Source of the DNA: Phymorhynchus buccinoides
Taxonomy: Eukaryota > Mollusca > Gastropoda > Neogastropoda > Raphitomidae
Length of the DNA: 64,000 bases
Assembly (NCBI GenBank): GCA_017654935.2
Contig: CM065689.1
Location: forward strand, 60,361,276-60,425,275
Direction of reading: 5' to 3'
In this document: positions 14,096 through 25,896 of the stretch, in pieces
How positions within the stretch are numbered: position 1 is the first letter of the stretch
Layout: each line of letters begins with the position of its first letter
The notes under the pieces: generated by a model
What the model was told of the DNA's origin: nothing
Seen by the model: only the letters and a program-made list of their open reading frames with translations
Database searches by the model: none
Position numbers and translations under genes: made by a program

Positions 14096-17000
14096 CATGC
14101 ATCTTCCTTCTCCCCCATTCTTCTTTCCTGTCCTCCTTCCCGTCCTTCCTGTCTGGTGTCTCCTTTCCTCCTTTTCTGTGTTCTACCCTTCCTCCTCGTT
14201 CTTGTGTTCTCTCCTTTCCTCCTCCTGTTCTTGGTTTTCTCCTTTTGTCTCCTTCCTCCCCCCCTTCTGTCTGTTATCCTCCCTTCCTGTTCTTTTGTTC
14301 TCTCCTTGTCTCCTCTCCTCCTCCTCCTTGTTTCTTGTGTCTTCTCCTTGTCCCTCCCTCCTCATCTCCTGTTGCTTTGTGTTCTTCTCCTTGTCCCCCT
14401 CCCTCCTCCTGTTTCTATGTGTTCTTTCTTGTCCCCCTTTCCCCCTCCGTTCTTTGTGTTTTCTCTTTCCCCTCTCTCTCTGTTCTTTGGTTCTCTCATT
14501 GTCCTCCTCCTCCTCTGTTTTGTGTTCTTATTGTCCTCTCTCCTCTCCTGTTCTTGTTTCTTTCTCCTTGTTCTCCTACTCCTCGCTGTTTCGTCGGTCT
14601 TCTCCGTGTAACCCTTCCTCCTCCTCCTGTTTCTTTGGTCCCTGTCCTCCTCATCCTCCGTTCTTTGGTTTTTTTCCTTATCCCCTTCTCTCTCCTCCTG
14701 TTCTTGTGTTCTTCTCGTGTCCTCCTTTCCTCCACGTTTCTGTGCTTCCCTTGCATCCTCTCCAGTTTCTTGTGTTCTCTCCTTGTCTCCTTTCCTCCTC
14801 CTGTTTCTTTGTGTCTTCCCTTGTCATCCTCTATCCTCCTGTTTCTTTTGTTCTTCTCTTGTCCTCTTTCCTCCTCCATGTTTCTTGCTGTTCTTCTCTT
14901 GTCTCCTCTCCTCTCCTTGCTTTGGTCTTTACCCTGTCTCCTTCCTCCCCTCTGTTTCTGGTGTTCTTTCCTTGTCCTCCTCTCCTCCTCCTTGTTTTTT
15001 GGATTCTCCTGTCCTCCTCTCCTCCTCCGTTTCTTTGTGTTCTCGCCTTGTCCTCCTCTCTGCCCTATGTTCTTTGTGTTCTTCTCCTTGGTCCCTCCCC
15101 CTCCTCTGTTTCTTTGTTTTCTCCTCTGTCCTCCTTCCTGTTCTGTGATTCTTCTCCTTGTCATCCCTCTATACATCTCATGGTTCTTTGTGTTCTTATC
15201 CGTGTCCTCTCCTGTTCTTTGTGTTTCTTCCCTGGTCCTCCTAACCTCATCTTCTGTTGTTTCGTTCTCTCATTATCCTCTCTGTTCTTGTGTGCTTCTC
15301 ATTGGTTACTCCTTCTCCTACTCCTGTTCTTTGGTTTCTTCGACTTGTCCTCCCCTCTCATCCTCCTGCTTATTTGTGTTCTTCTCACGTGTCCTCCTCC
15401 TGTTCGGTGTGGTCTTATCCTTGTCCTACCTTTCCTCTCCTTTTGATTTCTCTGCTGTTCTTCTCCTTGCCTCCTCTCATCCCCCTCCTGTTCTTCGTGT
15501 TCTCCTCCTTTCCTCCTCCGTTTCTTTGTGTTACCCCATCTCTCCTGTTTCTTGCGTCTCCTTTGTCCTCTTTCCTCCTAATGATCTTGTTTTCTTTCCC
15601 TCCTCTCTGTTCTTGTGTCTTCCTTTCTCCCCCTGTTCTTTGGTGTTCCTCCTTCCTACCATATGGTTTTCTTTGGTGTTCTTATCCTTGTCTCCTCTCC
15701 TCCTCCTCCTGTTTCTTTTTCTCCTCCTTTCATCACTGTTTCTTGTGCTTCTCCTTTCCTCCTTCTCTTGTGTTCTTTCTGTCCTCCCTTCCTCCTCCTG
15801 TTTCCTTTGGGTATTCTCCTTTCCTCCTCCTGTTTCTTGTGTCTTCTCCTTCCTCATCTGTTTCTCTTGTGTTTCTCTCCTTTCACTCATCCTGTTCTTG
15901 TGTTCTTCCCTTCCTCCTCGTTTCTTGGTAGCTCTCTCCTGCCTCCTTCATGTTTCTTTGTGTCTTCTACTTTCCTCCTCCTGGTTTCTTCGTGTTTCTT
16001 TTCCTTCTCCTCTATTCTTTGTGTTCTTCTCCTTCCCTCGATCTCTTTTGTCATTCTCCTTGTCTCCTTCCCTCCAATCCTGCTTATTGTGTTCGTCTCC
16101 ATTTACTCCTCAGCTCTTTGGTTCGTCTCCTTCCTCTCGTTCTTTGTGTTCTCGCCCCTTTGCTCCTTCGTCTTTGTGTTCTCTCCTGCTCTTCCCCTCA
16201 TCAGTATCCTTTGTGTTCTTCACGTGCCTCCTCTCCCCTTCTGTCTTTCTTTTCCTCCTGTCCTCCTTCCTCCTCTCCGTCTTGTGTTCTCCTCTTCCTC
16301 CTCCTCCTGTTCTTGTGTTCTTCCTCCTTGTCCTCTCTCCTCCTTCGTCTTGTGTTCTCCTCTTGTTCCTCCTTTCCTCCTCTGTTTCTTGGTCTCTCTT
16401 GTCCTCTCCTCCTCATCCGTTTCTTGGTTCTTCGCCTTTACTCCTACTCCTGTTCTTTTTCTTCTCATTGTCCTCCTTCTTCCTCTGTTTGTTTGTTTCT
16501 TCCTATTCCTCCTCTCCTCATTCTGTTTCTTGTTTCTCCTCCTTGTCCTCCTTTCCTAACCTCCTGTTGCTTGTGTTCTTCTCCTTGGTCCTCCTTCTGT
16601 TTCTTTTTGCTCTCCTGTTCTCCTTTCTCCCTCTGTTTCTTTGTGTTCTTCCTTGCTCCTCCTTTCCTCTCATCCTGTTTCTTGGTTTTCTCCGTTCCTC
16701 ATCTCCTCCTCCTCCGTTCTTGTGTTCTTTCCTTGCCTCCTTTTTCCTCCTCCCTCCTGTATTCTTTGTGTCTCTCCTTCTCCTCCCTCCATCCTGTTCT
16801 TTGTGTTCTTCCCTGTCCTCCTCTCCGCCTCCCCTCCGTTTCTTGTGTTATTCCCTTGTTACCTCTAGTTTCTTGTGTTTCTCCTCTACTAGGTTCTTTG
16901 TCGTGTCTTCTCCTTGTCCCCTTCCTCTACTCCTGTTCTCTTTTTGTCTTCTCCTTGTCCCCTTTCCTCCTGTTACTTTTTGTCGACATCTTGTCTCCTA

Positions 17001-17180
17001 CTCGTCCTCTGTTCTTTGGGTTCTTCTCCTGTCTCCTTCGTTCTTTGTTTTCTTCTCCTTTGTCCCCCTTCCTCTCCTCTGTTTCTTTGTGTTTTCTCCC
17101 TTGCCTCCTTTCCTCCTCCTGGTTTCGTTGTTTCTTCTCCTTGTCCTCCTTCCTCCTTCTGTTTCTTTGTTTTCTTCTAG
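14096..17180. repeat. 3.1-kb polypyrimidine minisatellite (about 41-bp unit)
   Basis: A noisy tandem repeat built from TTCTTTGTGTTCTTCTCC, then TTGTCCTCC, then TTTCCTCCTCCTGT. The plus strand is almost pure C and T with scattered G and very little A. Stop codons need A, so the array stays open in several frames and yields a fictitious 1060-residue Ser/Leu/Phe/Pro-rich frame. Long purine-pyrimidine asymmetric tracts of this kind can form triplex (H-DNA) structures. Confidence 0.93.
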
Positions 17181-18105
17181 TTCGGACAAAACAGATACTG
17201 TATTTGTTTGGTGTCAGGGATGTGTTGTGTTTCTGTGCGCCATTTCAAGGGGGTGAGTTAGGGTCAACAGGCCTCCGGACAATATACGATATCAAGTAGC
17301 GCTAAAGAGGCTGGAAGGGTGTGCTGTTAAAAAACACGTCTGGACATTTGCGTAATAACCTAAGCTTAGTGTAAAAGCGTTGTAAGAATACAACGTTGCT
17401 ATTAGAAACTTGACGTCACAGTTATTTATCTTGACATACCATCATTTATCAAACATCGAGGTTACACTCGATGCGACTATCTGCAGTACTCAACCATATT
17501 TTCTTATTTGCATCAAGTGAGTTTAATAAAACAAAAAAAAGCCAAACATTACTCCTACCCCTAGCCTGAACCAATAAAATGCAAAAAGGTTGTTTCTGAT
17601 GAACATTTACATTGAACACAAAATTGTGAACAGCAAAATGTTAGTGAATCCCAACTGATAAAAATATCGCCATAACACGAGATTACTCAGGCAGGGCACT
17701 GCACATAGAGTCTTCTTACGGGACGCCCCAACGTCCTCTGTAGGAACTACGCAATACAAAATTACGTCATCATGAAGTTCGGTCATGGCTAAATGAGCAC
17801 CAAACACTCCTAAGTGATGAATTGAAAGAAGAATCTGTCATTGTCACTGGATACTTTTTGACAGAGAGGCCAGTACGGTCAGTCTCTAGTAATATCAGTT
17901 TCTTTCATAATGTACGCTTGTCGCAAGATCAAACATAGTTCACGACCTTTCTACTTGGAGAAACATATATTGGTGGAGAGTGGATTTTTACGCTACGGTG
18001 AAGTTGGTTAGTATATTAGACGCAGGCACAGCGTCTCGCTCATAGTTGCGTCTGTTTCATTCAGTGATCGTAGCGAAAGAGGTAAAAAATATCGGGGATA
18101 TAATA
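17181..18105. other. Low-copy sequence, no gene seen
   Basis: AT-rich ordinary sequence after the polypyrimidine array. Only short unrelated open frames are present, and no repeat, RNA gene or splice-site pattern could be supported. Confidence 0.4.
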
Positions 18106-18262
18106 GTTATTATGACTGCTGTGGGAAATTGCTTTTATCCTATCTCTCGAGACCTTGATGTTTATTCCTATGAGGTATTCGGTCTCGAAACTCAATAGGA
18201 TAAACAGGGCTACGAGAAAGGATAAAAGCATATATCCCACAGACAAAGTCACAATAAGATAT
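18106..18262. mobile_element. Small foldback (MITE-like) element
   Basis: Imperfect inverted arms face each other. 18119-18140 (CTGTGGGAAATTGCTTTT...) pairs with 18220-18242 (...AAAAGCATATATCCCACAG). The pairing extends outward (TTATTATGAC against GTCACAATAA) and inward (GAGACC against GGTCTC). The whole unit is about 157 bp. No target duplication is clear, so it is an inferred foldback element. Confidence 0.5.
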
Positions 18263-18500
18263 TGCTAGCACATGAGCACATTGTAACAAGTGCCTTACGG
18301 TTGATACTGTGCTTCTTCTTATGATGTCGTTTGGTATTGCAGTGGACCCGCCAATAGACCAAGATTTCCAAAAACGCGACGAGCAATCGAATTGCGGTTT
18401 AGTCCATGGCAGGAACACCATACCACACCACTGAACTGCCCCATGCCTATCCTCCTACCACATGCCCCTTAGTCCCACGCTGTCCCCTCAGCCCGAGTCA

Positions 18501-19000
18501 NNNNNNNNNNNNNNNNNNNNNNNNNNNNNNNNNNNNNNNNNNNNNNNNNNNNNNNNNNNNNNNNNNNNNNNNNNNNNNNNNNNNNNNNNNNNNNNNNNNN
18601 NNNNNNNNNNNNNNNNNNNNNNNNNNNNNNNNNNNNNNNNNNNNNNNNNNNNNNNNNNNNNNNNNNNNNNNNNNNNNNNNNNNNNNNNNNNNNNNNNNNN
18701 NNNNNNNNNNNNNNNNNNNNNNNNNNNNNNNNNNNNNNNNNNNNNNNNNNNNNNNNNNNNNNNNNNNNNNNNNNNNNNNNNNNNNNNNNNNNNNNNNNNN
18801 NNNNNNNNNNNNNNNNNNNNNNNNNNNNNNNNNNNNNNNNNNNNNNNNNNNNNNNNNNNNNNNNNNNNNNNNNNNNNNNNNNNNNNNNNNNNNNNNNNNN
18901 NNNNNNNNNNNNNNNNNNNNNNNNNNNNNNNNNNNNNNNNNNNNNNNNNNNNNNNNNNNNNNNNNNNNNNNNNNNNNNNNNNNNNNNNNNNNNNNNNNNN
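18501..19000. other. Assembly gap of 500 N
   Basis: Exactly 500 undetermined bases, the usual placeholder for a scaffold join of unknown length. Sequence immediately to its right is a tandem repeat, which probably caused the break. Confidence 0.99.
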
Positions 19001-19262
19001 TTCCCACAACTCCCCAACAGGGACTGTGAAATCCTTCAAGATAAACATTTTCCTGCAGATGGTGTATGCCCCCTTTCCCCACCACTCCCCCAACAGGACT
19101 GTGAAATCCCTTCAAGATAACATGTTTTCCTTCAGCTTGGTGTATGGCCCCTTTTCCCCACACTCCCCAACAGGACTGTGAAATCCCTTCAAGATAACAA
19201 GTTTTCCTTCAGCTTGGTGTATGGCCCCTTTTTCCCACACTCCCCAACAGGATTGTGAAATC
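19001..19262 (+). repeat. 77-bp tandem repeat abutting the gap
   Basis: Just over three units spaced 76-77 bp apart, with CAACAGG starts at 19015, 19091, 19168 and 19245. Each contains CTGTGAAATCCCTTCAAG and TTCAGCTTGGTGTATGG. The first visible unit begins at the gap, so the true array is probably longer. Confidence 0.9.
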
Positions 19263-20511
19263 TGTATTTTCACCTAACGTGATAATAAAGTATTTTTTGA
19301 CTATCTCTCACTCTGTACCTCTGATTCTTTGGCTTTTCAGGATTTTGTTGAAACCCCCATGTGATCGCTATTGCATAATCAAAATTTCGATGTTATTATT
19401 CTCTTCTAGCATCCTGGGCGATTACGTTTCGCCCAGTACATCACTCCACTCCAACCAAATAAGGAGCATGTTAAAAGCTTTGAGCTTGTTGCGCTAATTG
19501 TCTTTCTGTTTGACCATTTTGCAAATGAATAAAGATAAGTTTTTTTTAAAACCAAATGCAACTAGAGTAAGACCTGTTCTCGCAAACGGCCAGCATGACT
19601 TCTTCTGCCGTTCATAAATTGATAGGAACAGTAGCTTAATCTACTGGATTAATCTAGAGCGCGGGATTGGTGAAAATCCCCCGAAATTTTGTTTCTTCCC
19701 GCGATAAGTATCGGCGCGGGACGGGGGCCGAGTCCCGCACATTTGCAGAACGGTCCGCAGTTTTTTACTGATCGATGCTGGAAGACCTTCGTCGTCTTCT
19801 AAACCCGTCGGGGGCTGGACAGACTGAAAGTATTGAGCCGGAGTGAAGGTTTTCTCGACATTTCATTGGTTCTTGACAAAATGTTAGTGTTAATCAACCA
19901 ATTGCGTTCTTCTCGTTCTACCGTCCGACAGGAAGTTGCGAGAGTTTTGGCCGCCATCTTGAATGTTCTTCAAAATGAAACGGACAGGGACCCTGTTTGA
20001 TTTTGATTTCCGCGGAGGCAAAGTGAAAAAAAAAAATCCTGTTCCAAGCGAGTGTGAAGACCTTTGCGTTTGTTATTGATTGTTTAACCTGGATGACTTG
20101 ACTGAGGTGTTAAAGTCTGTGTACGAGGGTGGGGGAGGTGCTGGTTCTTATGTATGTGATGTGGGGGTGGATAGGGGGGAGTGCCCCCCTTTTTTTTATA
20201 TGAGGGGGGGACTGCCCCCCTTTTCAGAAATCCTAGATTAAGCTCTGTAGAACCTGTCTGAAGAAGACCTGGCTAGTTTTAGCGCAGGATATATAAAAGC
20301 TTTTTGTGTGGCTATGGTTCCCGTGGGGCGGAACCAGGAAAATGCTAGATTAAAGTGTGGTAAAAGTGTGAGGAAATTTGGACACCCTTAAAGCCACATA
20401 AAATTTTTGACAGTAATGAATTTTCATGATGCGCTTGGCTTAAAACAATAGTTTTAGAGATTACATGTTTTTTTGTCCTATGGGTTCCCATTGGCGAAAT
20501 CTTGGCCCACC
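19263..20511. other. Low-copy sequence with probable dispersed-repeat remnants
   Basis: No coding region is supportable. G-rich and C-rich blocks at 20130-20225 are short inverted tracts (GGGGGGAGTGCCCCCC). The block around 20280-20400 reads like a decayed dispersed repeat, but I cannot name a family. Confidence 0.35.
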
Positions 20512-21503
<992 letters not shown>

Positions 21504-21703
21504 ACTTCGTGTTTTCCGAAGGTAGTTTCGGCAATTTTCGGGCGAAGCAGACGACCCAAATTTTGGATGAAATTTCACACATTGCCTTCAAAATCAACTT
21601 CGGCAAACTTCATGTTTTCCGAAGGTAGCTTCAGCAATTTTCGGGCGAAGCAGACACAGCTTCAAAATAATGCCGAGCAACATTTTGCCTTCAAAATCAA
21701 CTT
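21504..21703 (+). repeat. Local tandem duplication, about 104-bp period
   Basis: Two diverged copies share GTTTTCCGAAGGTAG, CAATTTTCGGGCGAAGCAGAC and TTGCCTTCAAAATCAACTTC. The first starts near 21504 and the second near 21608. No coding potential is evident. Confidence 0.75.
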
Positions 21704-21994
21704 CCAAAAGCAAAATTTGTAATACAACCTAGCGGAATAAAATAGACGAAGCGCGTATCTTGACCCGCATCGCGAGCGAAAGTCCGACATTTACGCGGTA
21801 CTCGAGTTTTTAGGTTTCCCTCCTCGGATCATTAGCGCTTTATAATATAGATGATATTCACTGCCAAGTTCCCTGCCATGTGTTTTTGTTTGTGGCTCAA
21901 GCCCACAAACCTATAACTCAGTTTGTCGGTCGGTCGGTCTGTCTGTCGGTCCAAAATTGTCGCACATTTTTGACAAAATTGTCGCACTTCAAAT

Positions 21995-22059
21995 AATGTT
22001 TTACGCCCTCTTTGGCCTTTCCCACATGGCCGAAAAGCCAAAGAGGGCGTTAAACATTA
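21995..22059. mobile_element. 65-bp hairpin insertion with 13-bp direct repeats
   Basis: The left arm AATGTTTTACGCCCTCTTTG pairs with the right arm CAAAGAGGGCGTTAAACATT. The stem is about 27 bp with two mismatches around a short CCACATGGCC loop. The hairpin is flanked directly by the 13-base repeat TCGCACTTCAAAT (21982-21994 and 22060-22072). A foldback structure flanked by a direct repeat fits insertion of a tiny snap-back element with target duplication, though related AAAATTGTCGCAC copies just upstream mean the direct repeat could be older. Confidence 0.65.
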
Positions 22060-22072
22060 TCGCACTTCAAAT

Positions 22073-23263
22073 CGAGGCTACACTTCTGGCCGCTCTTTAA
22101 AATGATGTATTTTAAAAGCGTACAAAATAATAAACATATGTAATACAGACACTACAACAGACACGACGAGTATGCGGTGCTTCTTTTGATGAGTATAAGT
22201 AGGATACATAGTTTTAAATGTTTTCCAAAAGATATAAAAAAGTTACGAAATGGTGCAGAGATAACATTCTGGTTTACAGATTAAAATTATTGAAAATTGA
22301 AAAGCCAGGGGAGGCGACTCAGTGTATGTGATTGGAGTGGTAAAAATAGACCGCGTGCCATAAACTATTGCGATTTCGCGCTTGTTTTTTATATAACTTA
22401 TGTTAGTGATTTTCTGTAGAAAAGAGTTAAGCATGCTAAGAGGTTACCAAAAGTAAGGCAACAAGCAATCCGTCCTTTTCCACTTCTTTGTCCATCGATC
22501 AGCCTCATGTCATATGAGCGCAGATGTGTCATGCTGCCGTTATTAACCCAAAAAATAAGCCCTGCATGTCGGTCTTCAGTTGGAGAAAAATATAAATCTT
22601 TGTATACGTTCCTAGAACAAAGGCAGGAGAATGGACCAGTAAGGCAGAAAGGAATTTGTAGATGACAGTAAGCAAAGGGAAAAGACAGAGCCAAAGAGTG
22701 ATATTAGAGGAAGTTAGAAGCAGAAGATGGAGGAACTATGTACAACAGACCCGATATCCCTACGGGGGGCTTTTCCCCATATGCAGTATGTCGATCAATT
22801 TCACTCGTTCTTTCCCGCCATCCCTTCCATGCAGGGAACTTGATTTGTTTCTTGCTACAGTTATATTGAATGATGCAGCAATAATCTGCCCAATGGTACA
22901 CAGGATTTTGCATTATACAGACACATGCACAACTATGCGATTAGCATTGCACATATGCATGGCACTCTTTACATTTTGCAATGTGGAGAACTCAGTGTGC
23001 ACCCTCCTGGATAGTCAAACTTTAAAATTATCCCTCACTATAGTCTCACGCACCTGGATATCCTTTCAAACCAAATGGTTATGGCACCAGACCAGGTCAA
23101 CTGAGGTATGTCAAAAATAGTGCCCTCAACAAACGGTCGAACAAAATTACTCCAAAACGTGACGGAGAACCTCAGTAACAAGTTAGACATAGTTATAGAA
23201 CTCGAAGGCACTGGCACTGTGCAAATCTGAGCTTCAAAAGGTTTTGATTTAAAGCTGAACTGC
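22073..23263. other. Low-copy sequence, no gene seen
   Basis: About 1.2 kb with short open frames only, the longest being 152 codons at 22662-23120 on the plus strand with no recognisable motif. Probably intergenic. Confidence 0.35.
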
Positions 23264-24195
23264 ACAGCAAGTAAAATTAATATATGTGAAAACGAGAAAG
23301 ACTTGGGAATAACTTTTGATCCAGCTTTGAAATTTGATACACATATACAGAAGGTAACCAGTAAAGCTAATCAAGTAATGGGATTAATCAAAAGATCATT
23401 TGACTATCTTTATAAAGATATATTTGTTAAATTATACAAGGCTATGGTTCGACCTCGCATAGAATATGGCAACTGTTAATTGAGTAATATTAAAACTACT
23501 GCTATCAGTAATAGATTATATTAAGTTACATTAAGTTTCTTTACCCTTTCATTAGATTAACTATGATGAGCTGTTGATGTTTTTCGTTTTTCTTCGCATT
23601 ATGTTTGCCGTAATTCGCTCTGAATTCATTTATACACATGAATGTTGATCATTGATGGCATGAAAGAGTGAGTGAAAGCAGGAATTGTGGAATGAATGAA
23701 GAGAAGGAATACAAATTATTGAATACAAAAGAATATGGCAACTGTATATGGCATCCTAACCTAAAAAGACAATCAATAGTAATTGAAAAAGTTCAGAGAA
23801 GATCCACAAAATTTGTTAAAGCAAGTAAAAATATGTCTTACGAGGAACGTTTAAATTTTCTGAAATTACCATCTTTGAAGGGAAGAAGACTTAGACTAGT
23901 TAGAGGGGACCTTATTCAAACCTATAAAATTGTACATAATCTTCATCTTGATGATATAAATTTCAATGACTTTTTCATAAAATGTACAGTAGACAAAACA
24001 AGAAATAGCGATGGTAAATTGTTTCTTAACAGATCTAATACTAACACCCGCAAAAACATTTTTACTAACCGTGTTGTTCATATGTGGAATGATCTACCAA
24101 TTATCATAAAGAATGCACCTAGCATTAATGAATTCAAAAATCTTTTGGACGAAAACCCAAATTTAAAAACAAAATTTAAATGTTTCGATGAATAA
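23264..24195 (+). pseudogene. 5'-truncated LINE reverse transcriptase C-terminus, interrupted by a nested insertion
   Basis: The region encodes the C-terminal part of a CR1/jockey-like non-LTR retrotransposon ORF2. Part one (about 23264-23476) reads ...NEKDLGITFDPALKFD and ...YKAMVRPRIEYGNC, then meets a stop. After 253 foreign bases, part two (23730-24195) resumes at the same site with EYGNCIWHPNLKRQS, VQRRSTKFVK, LPSLKGRRLR, RGDLIQTYKIVH and a terminal MWNDLP motif. These are the conserved blocks after the polymerase palm in this LINE group. The endonuclease and the catalytic palm are absent, so the copy is dead on arrival and further disrupted. A second, more diverged relative lies at 25897-26662 on the other strand. 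Confidence 0.88.
23477..23729. mobile_element. 253-bp retroelement-like insertion with 16-bp target duplication
   Basis: The LINE frame is broken between two exact copies of AGAATATGGCAACTGT (23461-23476 and 23730-23745). The 253 bases between them end in an A-rich tail containing GAATACAAATTATTGAATAC. A long perfect target duplication and A-rich end point to target-primed retrotransposition, as for a SINE. No A/B box promoter could be confidently recognised. Confidence 0.75.
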
Positions 24196-24324
24196 AAAAA
24201 AATATATAAAAAAGCCATTCTCTTAAAGATTTATCTTTTTTTTAATTTGTTTTTGATTTAAGAGACGCAAACCACTAAAATAAATTTGGTCAAGTCAAAT
24301 TCATTGAGAAGGGGCTTAACAAAG

Positions 24325-24384
24325 ACTCTCTCTCTATCTCTCTAGTCTCTCTCTCTCTCTCCTTCCTCTCTCTCTCTCTCTCTC
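24325..24384 (+). repeat. CT microsatellite
   Basis: Interrupted (TC)n tract of about 60 bp, downstream of the LINE relic. Confidence 0.9.
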
Positions 24385-24762
24385 ACAAACACGCAAGCCC
24401 ATCCACAAGTTTACACAAAATAGTTCTACAAAAGAAACAAAAACCATTTCCAAAAACAGTTTTGTATGCATGTATTTATGCACATGCACACTTTCTCGTG
24501 CAGCTATGTAAGAAATGTTGGCTCATGCGCGCGCTTTTATAACAATCAACACAATCATGTACTCTGATTCATTGTCCGGTTTCTTCTGTGGTTTTGAGAT
24601 AGTGAGATTATCGTCCAATTGGTCGTCGACCCTTATGGGCGTCTAACACTTCTGTGGTGGTTGACCAACTTTCTTTCAGTTATATAACTATTGTATTTAA
24701 TTTAGTACGCCACCCGGTGTGTATGGTCTACGTGCGGCTGTCGTGTGTGTCTCGTATGGTGG

Positions 24763-25125
24763 TGCTCTGTCGGTGTGTATGTATGTTGTGTGCTCTGTCG
24801 GGGTGTATGTTGTGTGCTCTGTCGCGTGTGTGACCAAGAAGCTCCAGGTAGTTAGTAGATCACTTGGTTAGGGATCTTCTCTGCAACAAAGCAAACCATC
24901 TTAACAAACAATCAAAAGATAGGGCACATCAAGAGGCCGTGAGGCCTAGATGCACCTGAAGATCTGACCTGTGTGTATGTTGTGTGCTCTGTCGGTGTGT
25001 GACCAGAAGCTCCAGTAGTAGCTTCACTTGTTAGGATCTTCTCTGGTGTGTATGTTGTGTGCTCTGTCGGTGTGTGACCAGAAGCTTCAGTAGTAGCTTC
25101 ACTTGTTAGGATCTTCTCTGGTGTG
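24763..25125 (+). repeat. 75-bp tandem repeat split by a LINE tail
   Basis: Three copies contain TATGTTGTGTGCTCTGTCGG, GTGTGACCAGAAGCT and GTTAGGATCTTCTCTG. The second and third are adjacent (about 24969-25120). The first (about 24780-24878) is separated from them by roughly 90 bp of inserted sequence that includes the LINE tail at 24908-24968. Confidence 0.8.
24908..24968 (+). mobile_element. Solo 3' tail of the LINE family seen at 25897-26662
   Basis: The sequence CAATCAAAAGATAGGGCACA, then CATCAAGAGGCCGTGAGG and CTGAAGATCTGACCTG, matches the reverse complement of 25905-25975, which is the 3' untranslated end of the minus-strand LINE. This copy is therefore an extremely 5'-truncated insertion or a SINE sharing the LINE tail. 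Confidence 0.7.
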
Positions 25126-25244
25126 TTTGCGTGCGTGTGCGCATATATACATTTGCACGACTGGCCTGTTACCCAACCTCGTGCAGGTTAACATCTTAAA
25201 GGGGCACCATGACGGATGATTTTTTTTAGCAAAAAATACATGTC

Positions 25245-25896
25245 TTAATTAATGGGCTGAATGGCAATCACCTGGCATGACAGCAGACGACTCACAATAT
25301 CAAAGAGTCTGAGATATATTTCTTGCGCTTTGTTTGGTAACAGAGCAAACACAAGTGGAAACATCTGTCCCAAATAAAGAACGTGGATCGTACGACCGTG
25401 TAGAGCTGGGTAAACAGACTTGGATAAACTGAAAATGTCACTTTCTGTCCATGAATATTTCACAGCTGGAAGAAAGAAGCTCCAGATTTTTGTCTGTTGA
25501 AAAAAAAGAATTTTGTCATCCATTCCTTCATCTGCTAACAAGAACGGATCGTGATCGATTGTTTCTGTCCATTTACCGGTCAGTGCAATGCTTCGAAGTT
25601 GAGTAGGCAATGGTGGAATCAACTTTTTCCTTTCTCTGTACAGAATACTTTTGACACTGTCGTAGGTTGGAGCAGCAACATCCCGAGGTTCCTCTTCAAA
25701 TGCTGGATCATACCGGTACAGGTGTTTTATCGGCTGGTGTTGGTGGTTCTTATCCTTCACTTTCGCTTTGAGTTCAGCCAGCTTCGTCGTTCTCTCCACC
25801 TTTTCTTTGTGTTCTTCGTGATTGTGACTTTTTCGTTCGGCTGATGAAGGAGCTGTTCAGTGTTGGCATTGGTGACCGCTGCTGCTTTGCAACCTG
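25245..25896 (-). pseudogene. FLYWCH-MULE transposase relic, downstream part
   Basis: Read on the minus strand, it starts with the end of a FLYWCH zinc finger (CKAAAVTNANTEQLLHQ, then after a one-base shift SHNHEEHKEKV, which supplies the His-x-His ligands). A linker follows, with YDSVKSILYRERKKL and DHDPFLLADEG, and then the start of a Mutator-like (MULE) transposase domain, recognised by TIHVLYLGQMFPLVFALLPNK. The segment where family members carry the first catalytic Asp (a W-x-x-DGTF-like block) is scrambled here (YSWTESDIF), consistent with small indels. The frame ends at IQPIN, well short of a full transposase, so the remaining catalytic residues are missing. A LINE inserted in the zinc finger separates it from its 5' part at 26663-26795. 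It is a dead transposon copy. Confidence 0.82.

Noticed and set aside
14074..17256. 1060-residue open frame, and overlapping 449-residue frames
   Set aside because: They lie in a C/T-only tandem repeat where stop codons cannot arise, are open in several frames at once and show no domain.
18406..19181. Frames spanning the N run
   Set aside because: They are open only because undetermined bases contain no stops.
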